Source: Adiantum capillus-veneris
Taxonomy: Eukaryota; Streptophyta; Polypodiopsida; Polypodiales; Pteridaceae
Length of the DNA stretch: 64,000 nt
Reading direction: 5' to 3'
Assembly: GCA_014529385.2 (NCBI GenBank)
Contig: CM043971.1
Span: 24,838,769-24,902,768 of the forward strand
The notes beneath the pieces are model-generated. The model was not told the origin of the DNA. It made no database searches and was given only the letters and a program-made list of their open reading frames with translations. Below are positions 39,339 through 49,448 of the stretch, piece by piece; within the stretch, counting starts at the first letter, position 1, and every line of letters begins with the position of its first letter. A program made the translations under genes and the position numbers.

Positions 39339-39989
39339 CTAAATTTGCATGACTCCTTGCATGCTGCTTGTAGCATTTGCTTGTCTAGAGGTTGACGTAG
39401 ATTGATTATTCCCTTGTTTCTTTTGTGGGCGACCTCTTTCCCATTCCTCTTTGCTTGGTGCAATTGGAACTAAGAGTTGTCCTCCTTTAAGTGATAGTTT
39501 GAGTTCATTGGTGTCCCAATCTGGTACTGCCTTGTATGTCCGCATCCATGAGATTCCAAGAATCGTTTCATTTATATGTTCATTTGGTATGCATACAAAT
39601 TGATGAGGGCATGAAAATCCATTTACTATCACATTCAAGTTGACTACTCCCAATGCCGATGTTGGGTTTTTGCTACATCCTTTGATAGTAGATATTCCCG
39701 ATGCTAAAGACTGATTCGCAGCTTTCTTGTAAGTGCAATAACTGAGTGCATTTATTCGAGCTCCGATATCTACTGACGCATTTGTGCCATGACAGTTCAG
39801 TTGTACTGTGATGTGAAGGTCAATTCCATCCAACCATTCATCATCCGTTGATAGTGCATCATTCTATGATTCCCATAGTCTTTCATGTGGTTCTAAGGTG
39901 TTGATGGAAATAGGTGTTTGTTGATTTTTGAAAGCAGCTTTCCTTTTGAGTATTTGAAGTTAATCTTCCTCTTGAGATTCATCAATAAC
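39339..39989 (-). pseudogene. Second retropepsin-like domain (PR2) after integrase, element B
   Basis: This frame is the same as that of the integrase end (40412-39990) and is separated from it only by in-frame stops, so PR2 was a C-terminal extension of Pol. The order is DGIDLHITVQLNCHGTNAS, then VDIGARINALSYCTYKKA (DIGA in place of DSGA), GVVNLNVIVNGFSCPHQFVC and ILGISWMRTYKAVPDWDTNE, the end block ILGxxWxxxxxxxxDW. It is followed by a basic segment (ERGRPQKKQGNNQ) and decayed (Q/S)QIxVPK repeats. It aligns with 14881-15240 of element A. The typical PR1 is separately present at 44340-44771. Confidence 0.8.
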
Positions 39990-41739
39990 CTACTGTTGTT
40001 TAATCTTTCTCTGCTTTGCTGCATGCATTTTCTCTAGAAAATCATTGATTAGTGGAAATTGGTACTTCTTTAAGCGGCATCCACTAATCCAATTAGCCAT
40101 TGGTTCACCATCTATAGTGGACAACTTAATTGATCCACTTGGAGATACATCTTCAATAATAAATGGTCCATTTCTCTTTTTCTTGAACTTAGGAATGTGT
40201 TGCTTAAGGGAATAAAATAAAACTAGGTCCCCTTTTTTGAAGACTTTTGTGACTAAATGTGAATCTAAAAATTGTTTTTGCTTTCGATTTTGTGCATAGA
40301 TGTGAGCTACACCTGTTAGCCTTTGTTCATCAAGCTTTTCTAAATCTTCAAGCCTCTCTAACAATTCATGTCCGGTCCACCCAAGATCTTTAGCTACCCC
40401 TAGTGTTGGCAATAGAAACTCTATCGATAGTATGGCATCAATACCATAAATAGATTAAAGGGTGTAGCATTAAAAGATGTATTGAGTGAAACTCTATAAG
40501 CCCATAGAGAGGCATGTAGATTCATTTCCCAATCAACTTGTCCTAAAATAAACACTTTAGTCAATATTGAGCTAATCATTTTATTCGTGTGCTCAACTTG
40601 TCCATTTGCTTGTGGATGATATGGAGTGGATTTGTTATGGATGACCATAAATTCATTCAACAGATACTCAATTACCTCATTGACAAAATGAGTTTCCCTA
40701 TCACTAACAATTTCTATTGGAAGTCCATATCTTGTGAATGCATTCTCATACAATAATGCAGTTGTGGTTCTAGCATCATTCTTCGTGGTTGCCTTAGCCT
40801 CTTCCCACTGGGTCAAATAGTCCGTAGCTACAATGATGTATTGAGCTTCAGTTCTATAAGCAAGTGGTTGTATTGGTCTGACAAAATATATGCCCCATTT
40901 TGCAAAAGCTCTAGCCCCCATCATTGGTCTTAAAGGCATGTTATCTACCCTTGTTGTCATTTTTGCTCGTTGGCATGCATCACATCTTTGAACATATTCT
41001 TTGGCATCTGTAAAAAGTGTTGGCTACCATATGCCTTCCATTAAAATTGCTCTAGCGATGGTTTCACTAGAAAAGTGATCTCCAACTAATCTAGCATGTG
41101 CTTGTTCTAGAGTGGGGATATATTCATCTTCATTTGCACAGAGACACAAATGTTGATCCTTTCCTCTTTGATACAATTGGTTTCCAATAAGATCATAGTC
41201 TCTTGCTTCAGTTTCAATATCTCTTTGGCGGCATTTACTCATATCCTCTGGAGATGTTTTGCTTGATAAGTAAGTAACTAGGTAGTTACTCCACTTAAAA
41301 ATGAGTGATATTTGAAATAATGTCACATGAGGTATGGATATTTGTTTCTGGCATTGAAGACATTCTTTCACGAATGAGTGAACATCACTTCTCGTGGTTG
41401 GCCAAAATACTCCAAGTCTCAAGATCCGTTGCATAGTTTGGTCTTCCGCAAAGTGAAGTCCTACTATGGAAATGTGTGCTTGATTTAGATATTGGGTTTT
41501 CTCATCAGGATTAATACACAAAAGAAATATTCCATCTTGATTTCTTTTGTATATCCTTCTAGCTATTAATTGATACATAAACGATTGCCCAATTAATCTT
41601 GGTGTAATAGGAAGTGGTATTTGAGAACCCATTTGAGCTATGGTCATCAATGAAACCATATTTTCTGACCAATGGGGTATCATTTCCACGGAGAATAGAT
41701 ATGCATCTGGTAGATCATCGTCTACCCCTTTTGGTGGTT
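39990..41739 (-). pseudogene. Element B integrase with two tandem HHCC modules
   Basis: Zinc unit 1 (about 41600-41350) has YQLIARRIYKRNQDG, FLLCINPDEKTQYLNQAHIS, VGLHFAEDQTM, GVFWPTTRSDVHSFVKE and CLQCQK, a complete HHCC. Unit 2 (about 41210-40970) has DYDLIGNQLYQRGKDQHLCL, QAHARLVGDHFSSET and CDACQRAK, also complete apart from a TGG-to-TAG stop at about 41022. The core has FAKWGIYFVRPIQ, VATDYLTQWEEAKATTK, IEIVSDRETHFVNEV and YHPQANGQVEHTN, with all three catalytic acids. After a frame change at about 40415 come TLGVAKDLGWTGHELLERLE and the GPF module (KKKRNGPFIIEDVSPSG). Confidence 0.9.
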
Positions 41740-42215
41740 CTTCTAAAATAATCCTTGATAAATAATCTGCTCTTTGTTGTGTGGTGCCCTTTTTTACAAC
41801 TACAATGAAATCAAATTCCAAAAGAATGATGAACCATCTCACTATTCTCCATGTGTTGCATGGCTTGTTGACCAAGTACAATAAATCTTGGTGATCTACA
41901 AAGAACACAAATTTGTTGGCTAATAGGTAATGTCTATACCTTTTTATGGCATAGATCATCCATAATCCTTTTTTTTGGTGATTGTATAATTCTTCTCTTC
42001 CACATTCAGTTGTCTACTAGCATAAGAAATTGGAAAATCAATTTTTTTGACTCCTGGTTGAGCTAATATACACCCAATGGCAAAATTGGAAGCATCAACA
42101 TGTATATGGAATATGTTATTCCAATCTGGCGCTTTCAATATTGGGGTTGAAGTGAGATCTTGTTTAAGCTTTATGAAGGATTCTTCACACTCATCAGTCC
42201 ATATAAAGAGTGTAA
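41740..42215 (-). pseudogene. Element B RNase H
   Basis: The single RT-linked RNase H reads WTDECEESFIKLKQDLTSTP, HIHVDASNFAIGCILAQPG, ISYASRQLNVEEKNYTITKK, then after a small break MIYAIKRYRHYLLANKFVFF, VDHQDLLYLVNKPCNTWRIV and RADYLSRI. The DAS and DHQ blocks are kept. The sequence parallels element A almost block for block (RHYLLANKFVFF and LLYLVNKPCN are identical). Confidence 0.9.
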
Positions 42216-43190
42216 TCAGGCCATGCATGGGTTTTGCGATTATAGCATAGATATAAATGAATCGTATGTAATATCCACAATGTCCCATGAAAGCCTGAAG
42301 CCCTTTGACTGTTGTTGGTCTTGGCAATTCAGCAATAACATGAATTTTATCCATATCAGTCGTTGCTATGCCTATTTAGACACTATATGTCCAAGAATTT
42401 GTCTGCCCATAAATGTGCACTTTTCAGGATTTAAGAAAATCCTATAAAGTCTATATTTTTCGAATACCCTTTTTAGATGTTCAAAATGATCAGCCCAGAT
42501 GGATGAATGTACACATAAATCATCCATATACACTTCCAAGAAATTAGTGATATATTCTTTGAAAGCATGGCTCATCAATATTTGAAACGTGGTAGGAGCA
42601 TTAGTTAGACCAAAAGGAATAACCCTATAGGCAAAAATACCCCATTGAGTTGCAAAGGCAGTTTTATGTTGATCTTTGCGATCAACCAAAAGTTGATTAT
42701 ACCCTGAAAAGCTATCTCTAAAAAGTTGTAAGCTTCTTTTCCTGCAACTCGTTCTAAAACATGCTCGGTGATTGGAAGAGGGTAGTTATGTCTAATGGTG
42801 GCTGCGTTCGCTTTTTTGAGATTGACACACACTCTTAATTTTTCATTTTTCTTGGGTACCACCACAATTAGAGACACCCAATCTGTGTGTTCAATTTCAT
42901 AAATGAATTCGGATTCCTTGAGCTTCTCTATCTCTTCTTTGATCTTTTTGGAAAATGTTTTGTTATAAATATATGGCCTTTGTCTACTTGGTTTTAAATA
43001 ATCTCTCATGGGTATGGTATGTTGACAAATTTCTGGATCAACTCCCTTGAGATCTTTATAAAACCAAGCAAAGATATCTTGGTATTCTTTTAGTAAGATT
43101 AGAAAAAGATCTTCTTATTCTTCTATCAAGTCGTCTGCAATGTAGGCACGCCTAAGCTCTTCTCCTGGTTGAGCTAAATCTATTTTCTTT
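42216..43190 (-). pseudogene. Element B reverse transcriptase
   Basis: The motifs in order are KIKEEIEKLKESEFIYEIEH, LIVVVPKKNEKLRVCVNLKK, NYPLPITEHVLERVAGK, then a frame change near 42690, FATQWGIFAYRVIPFGLTNA, FQILMSHAFK, the catalytic YMDDLCVHS at about 42525, LNPEKCTFMG and ILGHIVSK. HVIAELPRPTTVKGLQAF and FMGHCGYYIRF follow. It is nearly complete but broken into three frames. It aligns with element A RT throughout. Confidence 0.9.
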
Positions 43191-43486
43191 GCATTTTCAG
43201 GTCCTTCATATGACTCACCCTATTTTCTTAATTACCTTTCAGGTTGTTCGACTATGATCTTTTGGTCTTGGAGAGTATATTTCTTGTAATGGGATGGAAC
43301 ACTCATTACATCTTTATTCTCTTCCTTGGTTGTTTCCATTTCAGTGGTATACAACTCCTTTAGAGTTTTCTTCAACTCTTCATATTTTTTCTTCCGTTCA
43401 ACTCGTGTCATGGATGATTCATCATCCTGGTGCTTAGGCTTTGATTGAGTTTCCTTTCTCATTTTCCTTGATGTTTTTGATGCTCC
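43191..43486 (-). pseudogene. Element B PR-RT linker after the conserved stop
   Basis: The frame runs on from PR1 across a TAA at 43487-43489 without shift. It has MRKETQSKPKHQDD, RVERKKKYEELKKTLKELYT, then SHYKKYTLQDQKIIVEQPE. Element A has the aligned LERKQKYQELKQSLREIWTT and SHYHKFTIQDRKIIMTPPV. The first Met lies ten codons after the stop, so RT could start independently or be reached by readthrough. Confidence 0.75.
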
Positions 43487-44840
43487 TTATTTTTTTTCTG
43501 AAGGATATTTACCCATGATTTTGTCTTTGACACAATCATGTGAATCTATCTGCATCAGAAACTGTGTTCTGCTAGAAACTGATGGCATAGGTCTAGATTT
43601 CAAGTTTTTTATTTCACTTTTTCTTCTATACCATTTCTGTCTCCTTGGTTTTTTGTTTGGAAAGTAAAAAAACTCTTCCTCTCCTCCTTTTATGAGTAGT
43701 TGTGCTCTCACATATTCTTTGTCTGACCCAAAATCATCAAATGTAGTTGAATGTTATTCAGACTCATCAATAGTATCATAATAAAGGTCTAAAAAGACTT
43801 GTTGAGTTTTCAATAAGTCCTTGGGTTCCTGAACTTCATCTTCAATTGGAATGGTTGAGATCATTTGTATGGAAATTATTTCATAACCATTCTCATTGTA
43901 AGATTGAGTAAGCATAGATGTATTCACACACACATCCATTGTTGCTAAAATTTGAGACCACTCAAATGGCTCAAACAAATGCTCCAAAAAGGGTTTAGGT
44001 ATATATGCTTTATCTATGTAATCCCTTTCTAAGATACATGCTTCTCGTTAAACTCCCGTTTTCTGAGGCCCCACATATCCAAATAGGTGTGTCTTTGTTT
44101 ACTCAAGACAAAAGCTTTGATTCATTAGAAGAGACTAAGTCAAATTCTTGAAAGGGTGTCTTCATTACATCTCTATAAGTGTGATCTTTGAGATTAACCC
44201 TTGTGATTGATCCCACTTGCTTCAAATACAGGTAATTGTTTTCCCAATCTTCAATGAGTTGTACTTTCCGCATGAATGGCCTTCCCAAGTTGATTTCATA
44301 ATTAAGTTTCTTTTCAAAGTCCACTATCACAAAAGTATGCTAATAATCAATTCCATAGGAATTAACTATCACTTTTTCAAGCACTCCTAGGGGTTTTTCT
44401 ATGTGTCCATCCGCTAGTTGTAATTTCATTTGAGTTTGTCTAATGGTTGGTTTCCTCCATGATTCCCATACTGCTTTTGTGGCTGTGGCTATGCAAGCTC
44501 CACTATCCAGTATTGCCATGGTTTTGACATCATTATATCTCACCGAAAGGGTTGTGTTTCCTTCTCCCCCCTCGTAGTATTCTTTGACTTTGTTCATAGG
44601 GAAGAATCTAATCTCTTTGGAATCCATTTTATGCTTCAATTTGCCCAATTTTTTTGTGACTAGCCCTGTTATCCCCACCTTCTCTAAAGTTTTTTGTAAA
44701 TCATTCCATAAATATGGTCTGACTTTTAATAGTTTTCCCAAGGTAAGAGAACATTGAATGGGTGCTGACATGATTGAATGAATATTCTCTACCTCTAGGG
44801 TTTGTTCTGCTCTTTTTACTTGAGTGGTTTTTCACATTGT
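43487..44840 (-). pseudogene. Element B aspartic protease (PR1) and acidic linker
   Basis: SAPIQCSLTLGKLLKVRPYL leads into the retropepsin: TLSVRYNDVKTMAILDSGAC, with an intact DSGA at about 44510, then KAVWESWRKPTIRQTQMKLQ and LADGHIEKPLGVLEKVIV. After a stop at about 44340 come IVDFEKKLNYEINLGRPFMR and KVQLIEDW. The linker matches element A (HLFEPFEWSQILATMDVCVN) and ends in HDCVKDKIMGKYPSEKK and a TAA. The catalytic Asp lost in element A is kept here. Confidence 0.85.
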
Positions 44841-45817
44841 GGACTCATATTTGTTGTCTCCTAAGTAAGAGGGTAGTGTTTTTAGAGTCATTGGTTTAGA
44901 CATTCCTCATTCTTCAGAGTCGCAATCCCCATACAAGGATTGTATATCATTATCCATATCGGGAGATAAATTGTCTAACCACGCTTCCTCCATAGGAGTT
45001 AATTTCAAAGTTATGCTCCCATCATTAATCTCTCTCACTTTTTCCCATAAAGGTCTTGGCCAGTCTTCCTCCACAAACGGAATTCCATCTAAAGCATCTT
45101 CACTGTCAGGCACTATGAGTTTTGGCTCTTTAGTTTCAAGGAGGGGTTCTACCACCACTTGGGGTTTCTCTTTATTGGTTTCTACCACAATCTCCTCAGG
45201 TTTTTCTATACTCTCATGATCAAGCTTGGGTTTTTGTTTTTCCAGCATTTCTTGAGTAATGCTTACCAAATTTTGATCAGCTTCAAGCTTAGCTGCTTCC
45301 ATATCTGGAAAATGATAGTTTTTACATTTTTTTTCCATGTTTTGGCCTGCTTTAAGTCCCGCTTGGAAAGCTCCCAAGGCTGCATTGATGGGCTCAAATA
45401 TTTTGTCTACCAAAATTGATCCTCCAGATTTTATTGTGGTTTCAATTTTCTTGATTTCACTCCCAATTTCTTTCTCTTTTTCTTGGAATAGTTTCTTGGC
45501 TTTTTCCTCAATTTTGTCCTTTTGTTTTTGTTTTCTCATCTCATACCTTTGGATTCTTCTTTTCTTGGTCTTTTGAGAGGATTTTTTAGTATTCTTTGAT
45601 TTATCAGAGGAGTTATGTTTATTTTTCTTAGCTTGGGCTCTAATGATCACCTTGTTGGAACAATAGGTTCACTTTCCGAAGAGCTACTAGGTATCACTTG
45701 GACTACATTCACCGTTGCTTTCCCTTTGTTTAATTCTTTTGGGTTTGTTCTCATGAAGAACTTATGGGCTAGTGTGAACTATCCAACCCTACATAGAGCC
45801 ATGACAAGCATTATTGT
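44841..45817 (-). pseudogene. Element B gag-region ORF, basic coiled-coil type
   Basis: The 247-codon frame (45650-44907) is Lys/Glu-rich: SSQKTKKRRIQRYEMRKQKQ and IEEKAKKLFQEKEKEIGSEI, followed by an amphipathic stretch (ILVDKIFEPINAALGAFQAG) and an acidic end (WLDNLSPDMDNDIQSLYGD). Two in-frame TGA codons (44907-44909 and about 44822) separate it from PR1 in the same frame. It holds no capsid or CCHC motif that I recognise, so most of gag is missing or very diverged. An upstream short segment (VVQVIPSSSSESE) belongs to the same stretch. Its position just before PR1 suggests a Gag C-terminal or linker region. Confidence 0.6.
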
Positions 45818-46035
45818 CGGGGCTAGAAAAATACATTTTTTCTAACTAGCAAAAATAAGGGCAAACTTGAAGTTATCCCAATTTTTAGGTCAAATTCTGA
45901 AGCTTTTGCCGTTAGTTAAACTAAAACTTATGTAAATTTTCCAAATTTTTGAAAGGCAAGCTCAAAACCTAACTAAGATTTTACAAAATCAGCCGGTTAA
46001 AATACATTGGATCCTTTTTTTTTTTTACACTTATT
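45818..46035 (-). repeat. Inverted repeat, right copy
   Basis: The reverse complement matches 38312-38526. It abuts the truncated gag region of element B. Together the copies bracket the B gag-pol-PR2 block but not ORF3 or the LTR. Confidence 0.85.
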
Positions 46036-46376
46036 ATGGTATGTGATGCAGGAGTTTAGTGGGCAAAGAAAACTCAACAATGTCAAGTTTTGCATTCAAG
46101 AGCATATCTCAGTGAAATAGAAACTATGCTAAAGAGCAGTGTTCTTGGAAACTTCACTCGAATGATATTTTCAAAGAGCATCTCAATCTACATCTCTGAA
46201 CAACATTTCAATCTTTGTCTTTAAAGTGCAGCTCAATCTACAAGACCATGCGGCATGGAAAACCACACTCCCATTTTGTAGCATTCCATGTCAACGCACA
46301 CTCTTTCAAAGAGCTTTTTGAATGATTTTATTACTCTATTTAATTTACGTTATGCTCAAATAAAAGGTTATGAAGC
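46036..46376. other. No gene seen
   Basis: AT-rich DNA with a loose repeated phrase (AAAGAGCATCTCAATCTAC / AAAGTGCAGCTCAATCTAC at about 46175 and 46222). Otherwise unassigned. Confidence 0.4.
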
Positions 46377-46700
46377 AAACCGTTGGAGAGAGGGAATGGG
46401 GAACACGCCCGACACACACATAATGGCCCCTATATAGCTCAGGGTATTTACAATATCTCTATCCTCTCAAAAACACCTTCAAAAAACGAAACTCACACTA
46501 GCAAGGCCTCGCTTGCACTTCACCCAACGCACACATGGTTTGCACAATCCTTAGACAGCGATCACACCGATCTTGCCCGCTTCCACAACTGAACACCTCT
46601 CTCTCTTTCTCTCTCACACACACAGGGGGCCCAGGGGGCGCACACGCTCACACACACCGGCACCACACACCTTGGAGACAAGCAAAGGTTAAAGGGGGGA
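46377..46700 (+). repeat. Dispersed LTR-like repeat related to 2340-2660
   Basis: Shared order of short blocks with 2340-2660: GGGAA, AACACxCxxCACAC, ATAGCTxAGGG, CTATCCxCT, ACCTTCAAAA, CAGCGATCACA, and TCTCTCTTT followed by GGCCCAGGGG. The divergence is high. Probably two old LTRs of one family. Confidence 0.6.
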
Positions 46701-49200
46701 AGGGAGGAGATATGATGCCAAAAACCGGCAATGACATCTTCTCCTTCAAAGAAAAAAAACACAATGTACAACATCCATATAGCATGCTCTTGGGCGCACC
46801 ATGGCCATCACCCATTCGTACAGAGGTGCACACACATCCCTCAAAACTCGACTCCATTGGCACACACTTCGACAGAAAATCCCTTATTGGCTTCTCTCGT
46901 GTAGCATCTTCGAGTCTTGGTAGCCTTTGCTAGCTGCCTTCTTTGCAAGGTGCTCGATATTTTTTAGTCGCTTCATGGACCGTGTGTCCCGGCTTCGGCC
47001 ATCAAGCGCACGAAAACCCCTTTTTTTATTTTCCATTCTCCTCTTCTTCTCCTCAAGCCCAAGGAAAAAGGAAACCTTTTTTTGTCAAAAACCCTGCTCC
47101 TCCCCTCTTTTTACTATTTCTTCTTCTTTTTGAAGACCAAGAAAAAAGTCCCTTTTTTTAGCAATAGCACGCGCTAATGCTTCCCTCTCAGCCTTTCTTT
47201 TTTATTCCCCTTTTCCTTTTTGGAGCTCTCATTTGGCTTATGAAAAAACTCCAGATTAACCTTCCTTTTCCCCTTTTCAATTTATAGCCAAGGAAAGGTT
47301 TTTAACACAAGCTTCCCATGTTGCCAGTGCTTTGTGTGCTCAAGTTGGCCAAATTCCCCTCTCATCAAGTCACACCCTTTCCAGCATTGAACCTAGAAGA
47401 CTTTGCCGCATTTCAATCACTTCACACCTCCATACGTCAAGTTGCAAAGGTAGACAAAAAATCCAATTTACGTCCATTGCGAGATCAGACAACGACGATT
47501 GGTCCTTGAATTGGGCGTACCATGATGCGTTTGACGTCGATCGGTGAGCCATAAATTTCGGCTAACTCCCCATGTTGCATGCAACTTTCCAGAACCTTGG
47601 TGAGCTCAAAATGATCCTTGTCAGCATGCTTATCAACGCGTATTGGTGAGAAAATATCCGACCCCCGGTAAATATTCCACAGGCCATAACCTGCCCGTGT
47701 GAGCTCCGAATGGCAATCCAAAAAGACCTGCATGCTTCCTAGCTCAAGCACTTGATGCCTATCCATTGATCCTAGTTTTGGCCACTTGTCTGTACCTGTC
47801 TTGCCCGTCGAGGATATGCAAAGCCTTCTAACTTCGGACTAGCATATCTTTCACACCGAAGCTGCGTTTGACAAGCTGTTTGGACAGGCTCCTAGAGCAT
47901 CTTGAGCACTACACTCTAGGGCACATCCCTTGCACTTCGGACACTTTGACCTGACATTCCAATTGGTTCCCTCTGGAGCCTCTTTGACCTAAAACACCGC
48001 ATAAGACATACATTTTTGCCATGACCTGCTCGCCCAAGGCCTTCATTCTAGCTTTAGCCCTTTTCCATGTGCCTGCTACCACCCTTTGCACTGCATAGCA
48101 CACTTCCCCACGCAGACCAACTTTGGTTGCACCACCGTGTCGGCACGGTCAGCTTTGTTGAGCATTAGGAAATATAGAAAATTGCTTCTAGTGGTAGCAA
48201 CTTGCAAAATCGTTACAAAAATGTCCAACCCTTCCTACAAAAATTAGAGGGACCAGGGTAAAGGCCTAATTATGAGCTACCTTCACCTCCATCATGGTTG
48301 CCTCGACCTCACGAAAATGTCCACCAACCCTTATCTTGTACTCTACAACTCTAAGCTAAATGTCCAACCCTTCTGCAACTCGAAAATACCCTTGTCAACA
48401 CAAGAACTTTGCAGCTCAAACTTTGCGACTTACATCAGAGCATTAAAATTTATTTTTCTAGGTAGTGATCCTATTAGTTGGATGGCTCTTAATTTTTCAC
48501 ATGCAAAGCCCTCTTCTTCTGTTACCATGCAGGAGTGATTGATTGTCTTATTTTATCAAATGTAGTGTCACAACGATTTGAACAGTTTGAGGGTGGTTAG
48601 GGGAGGTAAGTAGCTACTGAACTCTGAAGGATTTTGTGAGTATTTGAAGGACCTCATCTTTGAGCTAAGTGCCTAGTTAGATATTCAAAAATTTTGTTGA
48701 AACTGCCTGTGTCCAGGGGCACTCTCAATCTTTGATCTTCAGACACGGTCATTGTGTGGAGACGGGCATCACTCCACCATGTTAACCATATGTTTCTCTA
48801 CTCTCAAAATTCCCCGTGTCAACACAAAAACTTTTCAAGTTGTTGATATCTTATGCTGAGGCTGAGTACTGATGAGGGGAGATCCTAGAGAAAGGGCGAG
48901 AGGAATGCTGGTAAGAGAGAGAAAAAATTAAATAGAGAGTGAGAATTGATGCCTTGGTGGCCAACTCAGACACTCTCTCTCATCATCCATCAAGTTCTCC
49001 ATGTCCGGTTGGTGTAAAAGAAACATGACAAGTATACACCTACCTACATAAAGGCAGAGAGAAACATGACAAGTATACACCAATTACATAAAGGCAGAGA
49101 GAGAAAAACTTAGAGTACCAACAATGCCAAACAAGAAAAATCTCCCCTTCTGAGTTCCAACAAGGTAAAACATGCTTTCCACATAAGACGCTCCGGACTT
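46701..49200. other. No gene seen; repeat-derived non-coding DNA
   Basis: C-rich then mixed sequence without recognisable coding motifs on either strand. Frames up to 132 codons (46535-46933) are compositionally biased and lack domains. No promoter or RNA gene is recognised. Confidence 0.4.
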
Positions 49201-49210
49201 CCATGTGGCC

Positions 49211-49253
49211 CATGTGCATACATGTCCTCATGTATGCACATGAGGACATGTAT
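49211..49253 (+). repeat. Two overlapping, mutually exclusive hairpins
   Basis: Hairpin 1 is CATGTGCATACATG (49211-49224) with CATGTATGCACATG (49229-49242), a 14-bp perfect stem with a TCCT loop. Hairpin 2 pairs 49218-49232 (containing ACATGTCCTCATG) with 49239-49253 (containing CATGAGGACATGT), a 15-bp stem with a 6-nt loop. They share bases, so only one can form. Confidence 0.9.
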
Positions 49254-49409
49254 CTTGAACCTTGTTCATGTGTGCATCACCACGATAAGCCTCTCCCAAT
49301 GAAATGGTGGCTTGCGCACTAGAATAAGCCTCTTCCAATGAGACGATGGTTTTCTTGATAACATTCCAAGCATTGCCAACACAAATTTCTTGGGATGCCC
49401 CCGCCGCCG

Positions 49410-49448
<39 letters not shown>
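49410..49448 (+). repeat. Poly-C run (39 bp)
   Basis: A homopolymer of 39 C preceded by CCGCCGCCG. Length is likely unreliable. Gly-rich (minus) and Pro-rich (plus) frames across it are artefacts. Confidence 0.9.

Larger units (their letters stand above)
32168..45817 (-). mobile_element. Element B: second member of the element A family, 5'-truncated
   Basis: Read on the minus strand: gag-like region (45817-44841), PR1 (44840-43487), RT (43190-42216), RNase H (42215-41740), integrase with doubled HHCC (41739-39990), PR2 (39989-39339), spacer, palindromes (37200-36631), ORF3 (36444-33094), polypurine tract (33068-33055) and LTR (33054-32168). Every module of element A is present in the same order. 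The proteins are clearly homologous but quite diverged, so the two copies are separate old lineages and not a recent duplication. The 5' LTR and gag knuckle are missing. The left end (in element orientation) meets an inverted-repeat copy at 45818. Confidence 0.85.

Noticed and set aside
44971-45845. Hydrophobic plus-strand frames resembling membrane proteins
   Set aside because: They are antisense shadows of the Lys/Glu-rich minus-strand ORF of element B.
47300-47770. Possible host gene (frames on both strands, for example 47485-47766)
   Set aside because: There are no recognisable motifs, the frames overlap on both strands, and no splice structure could be supported.
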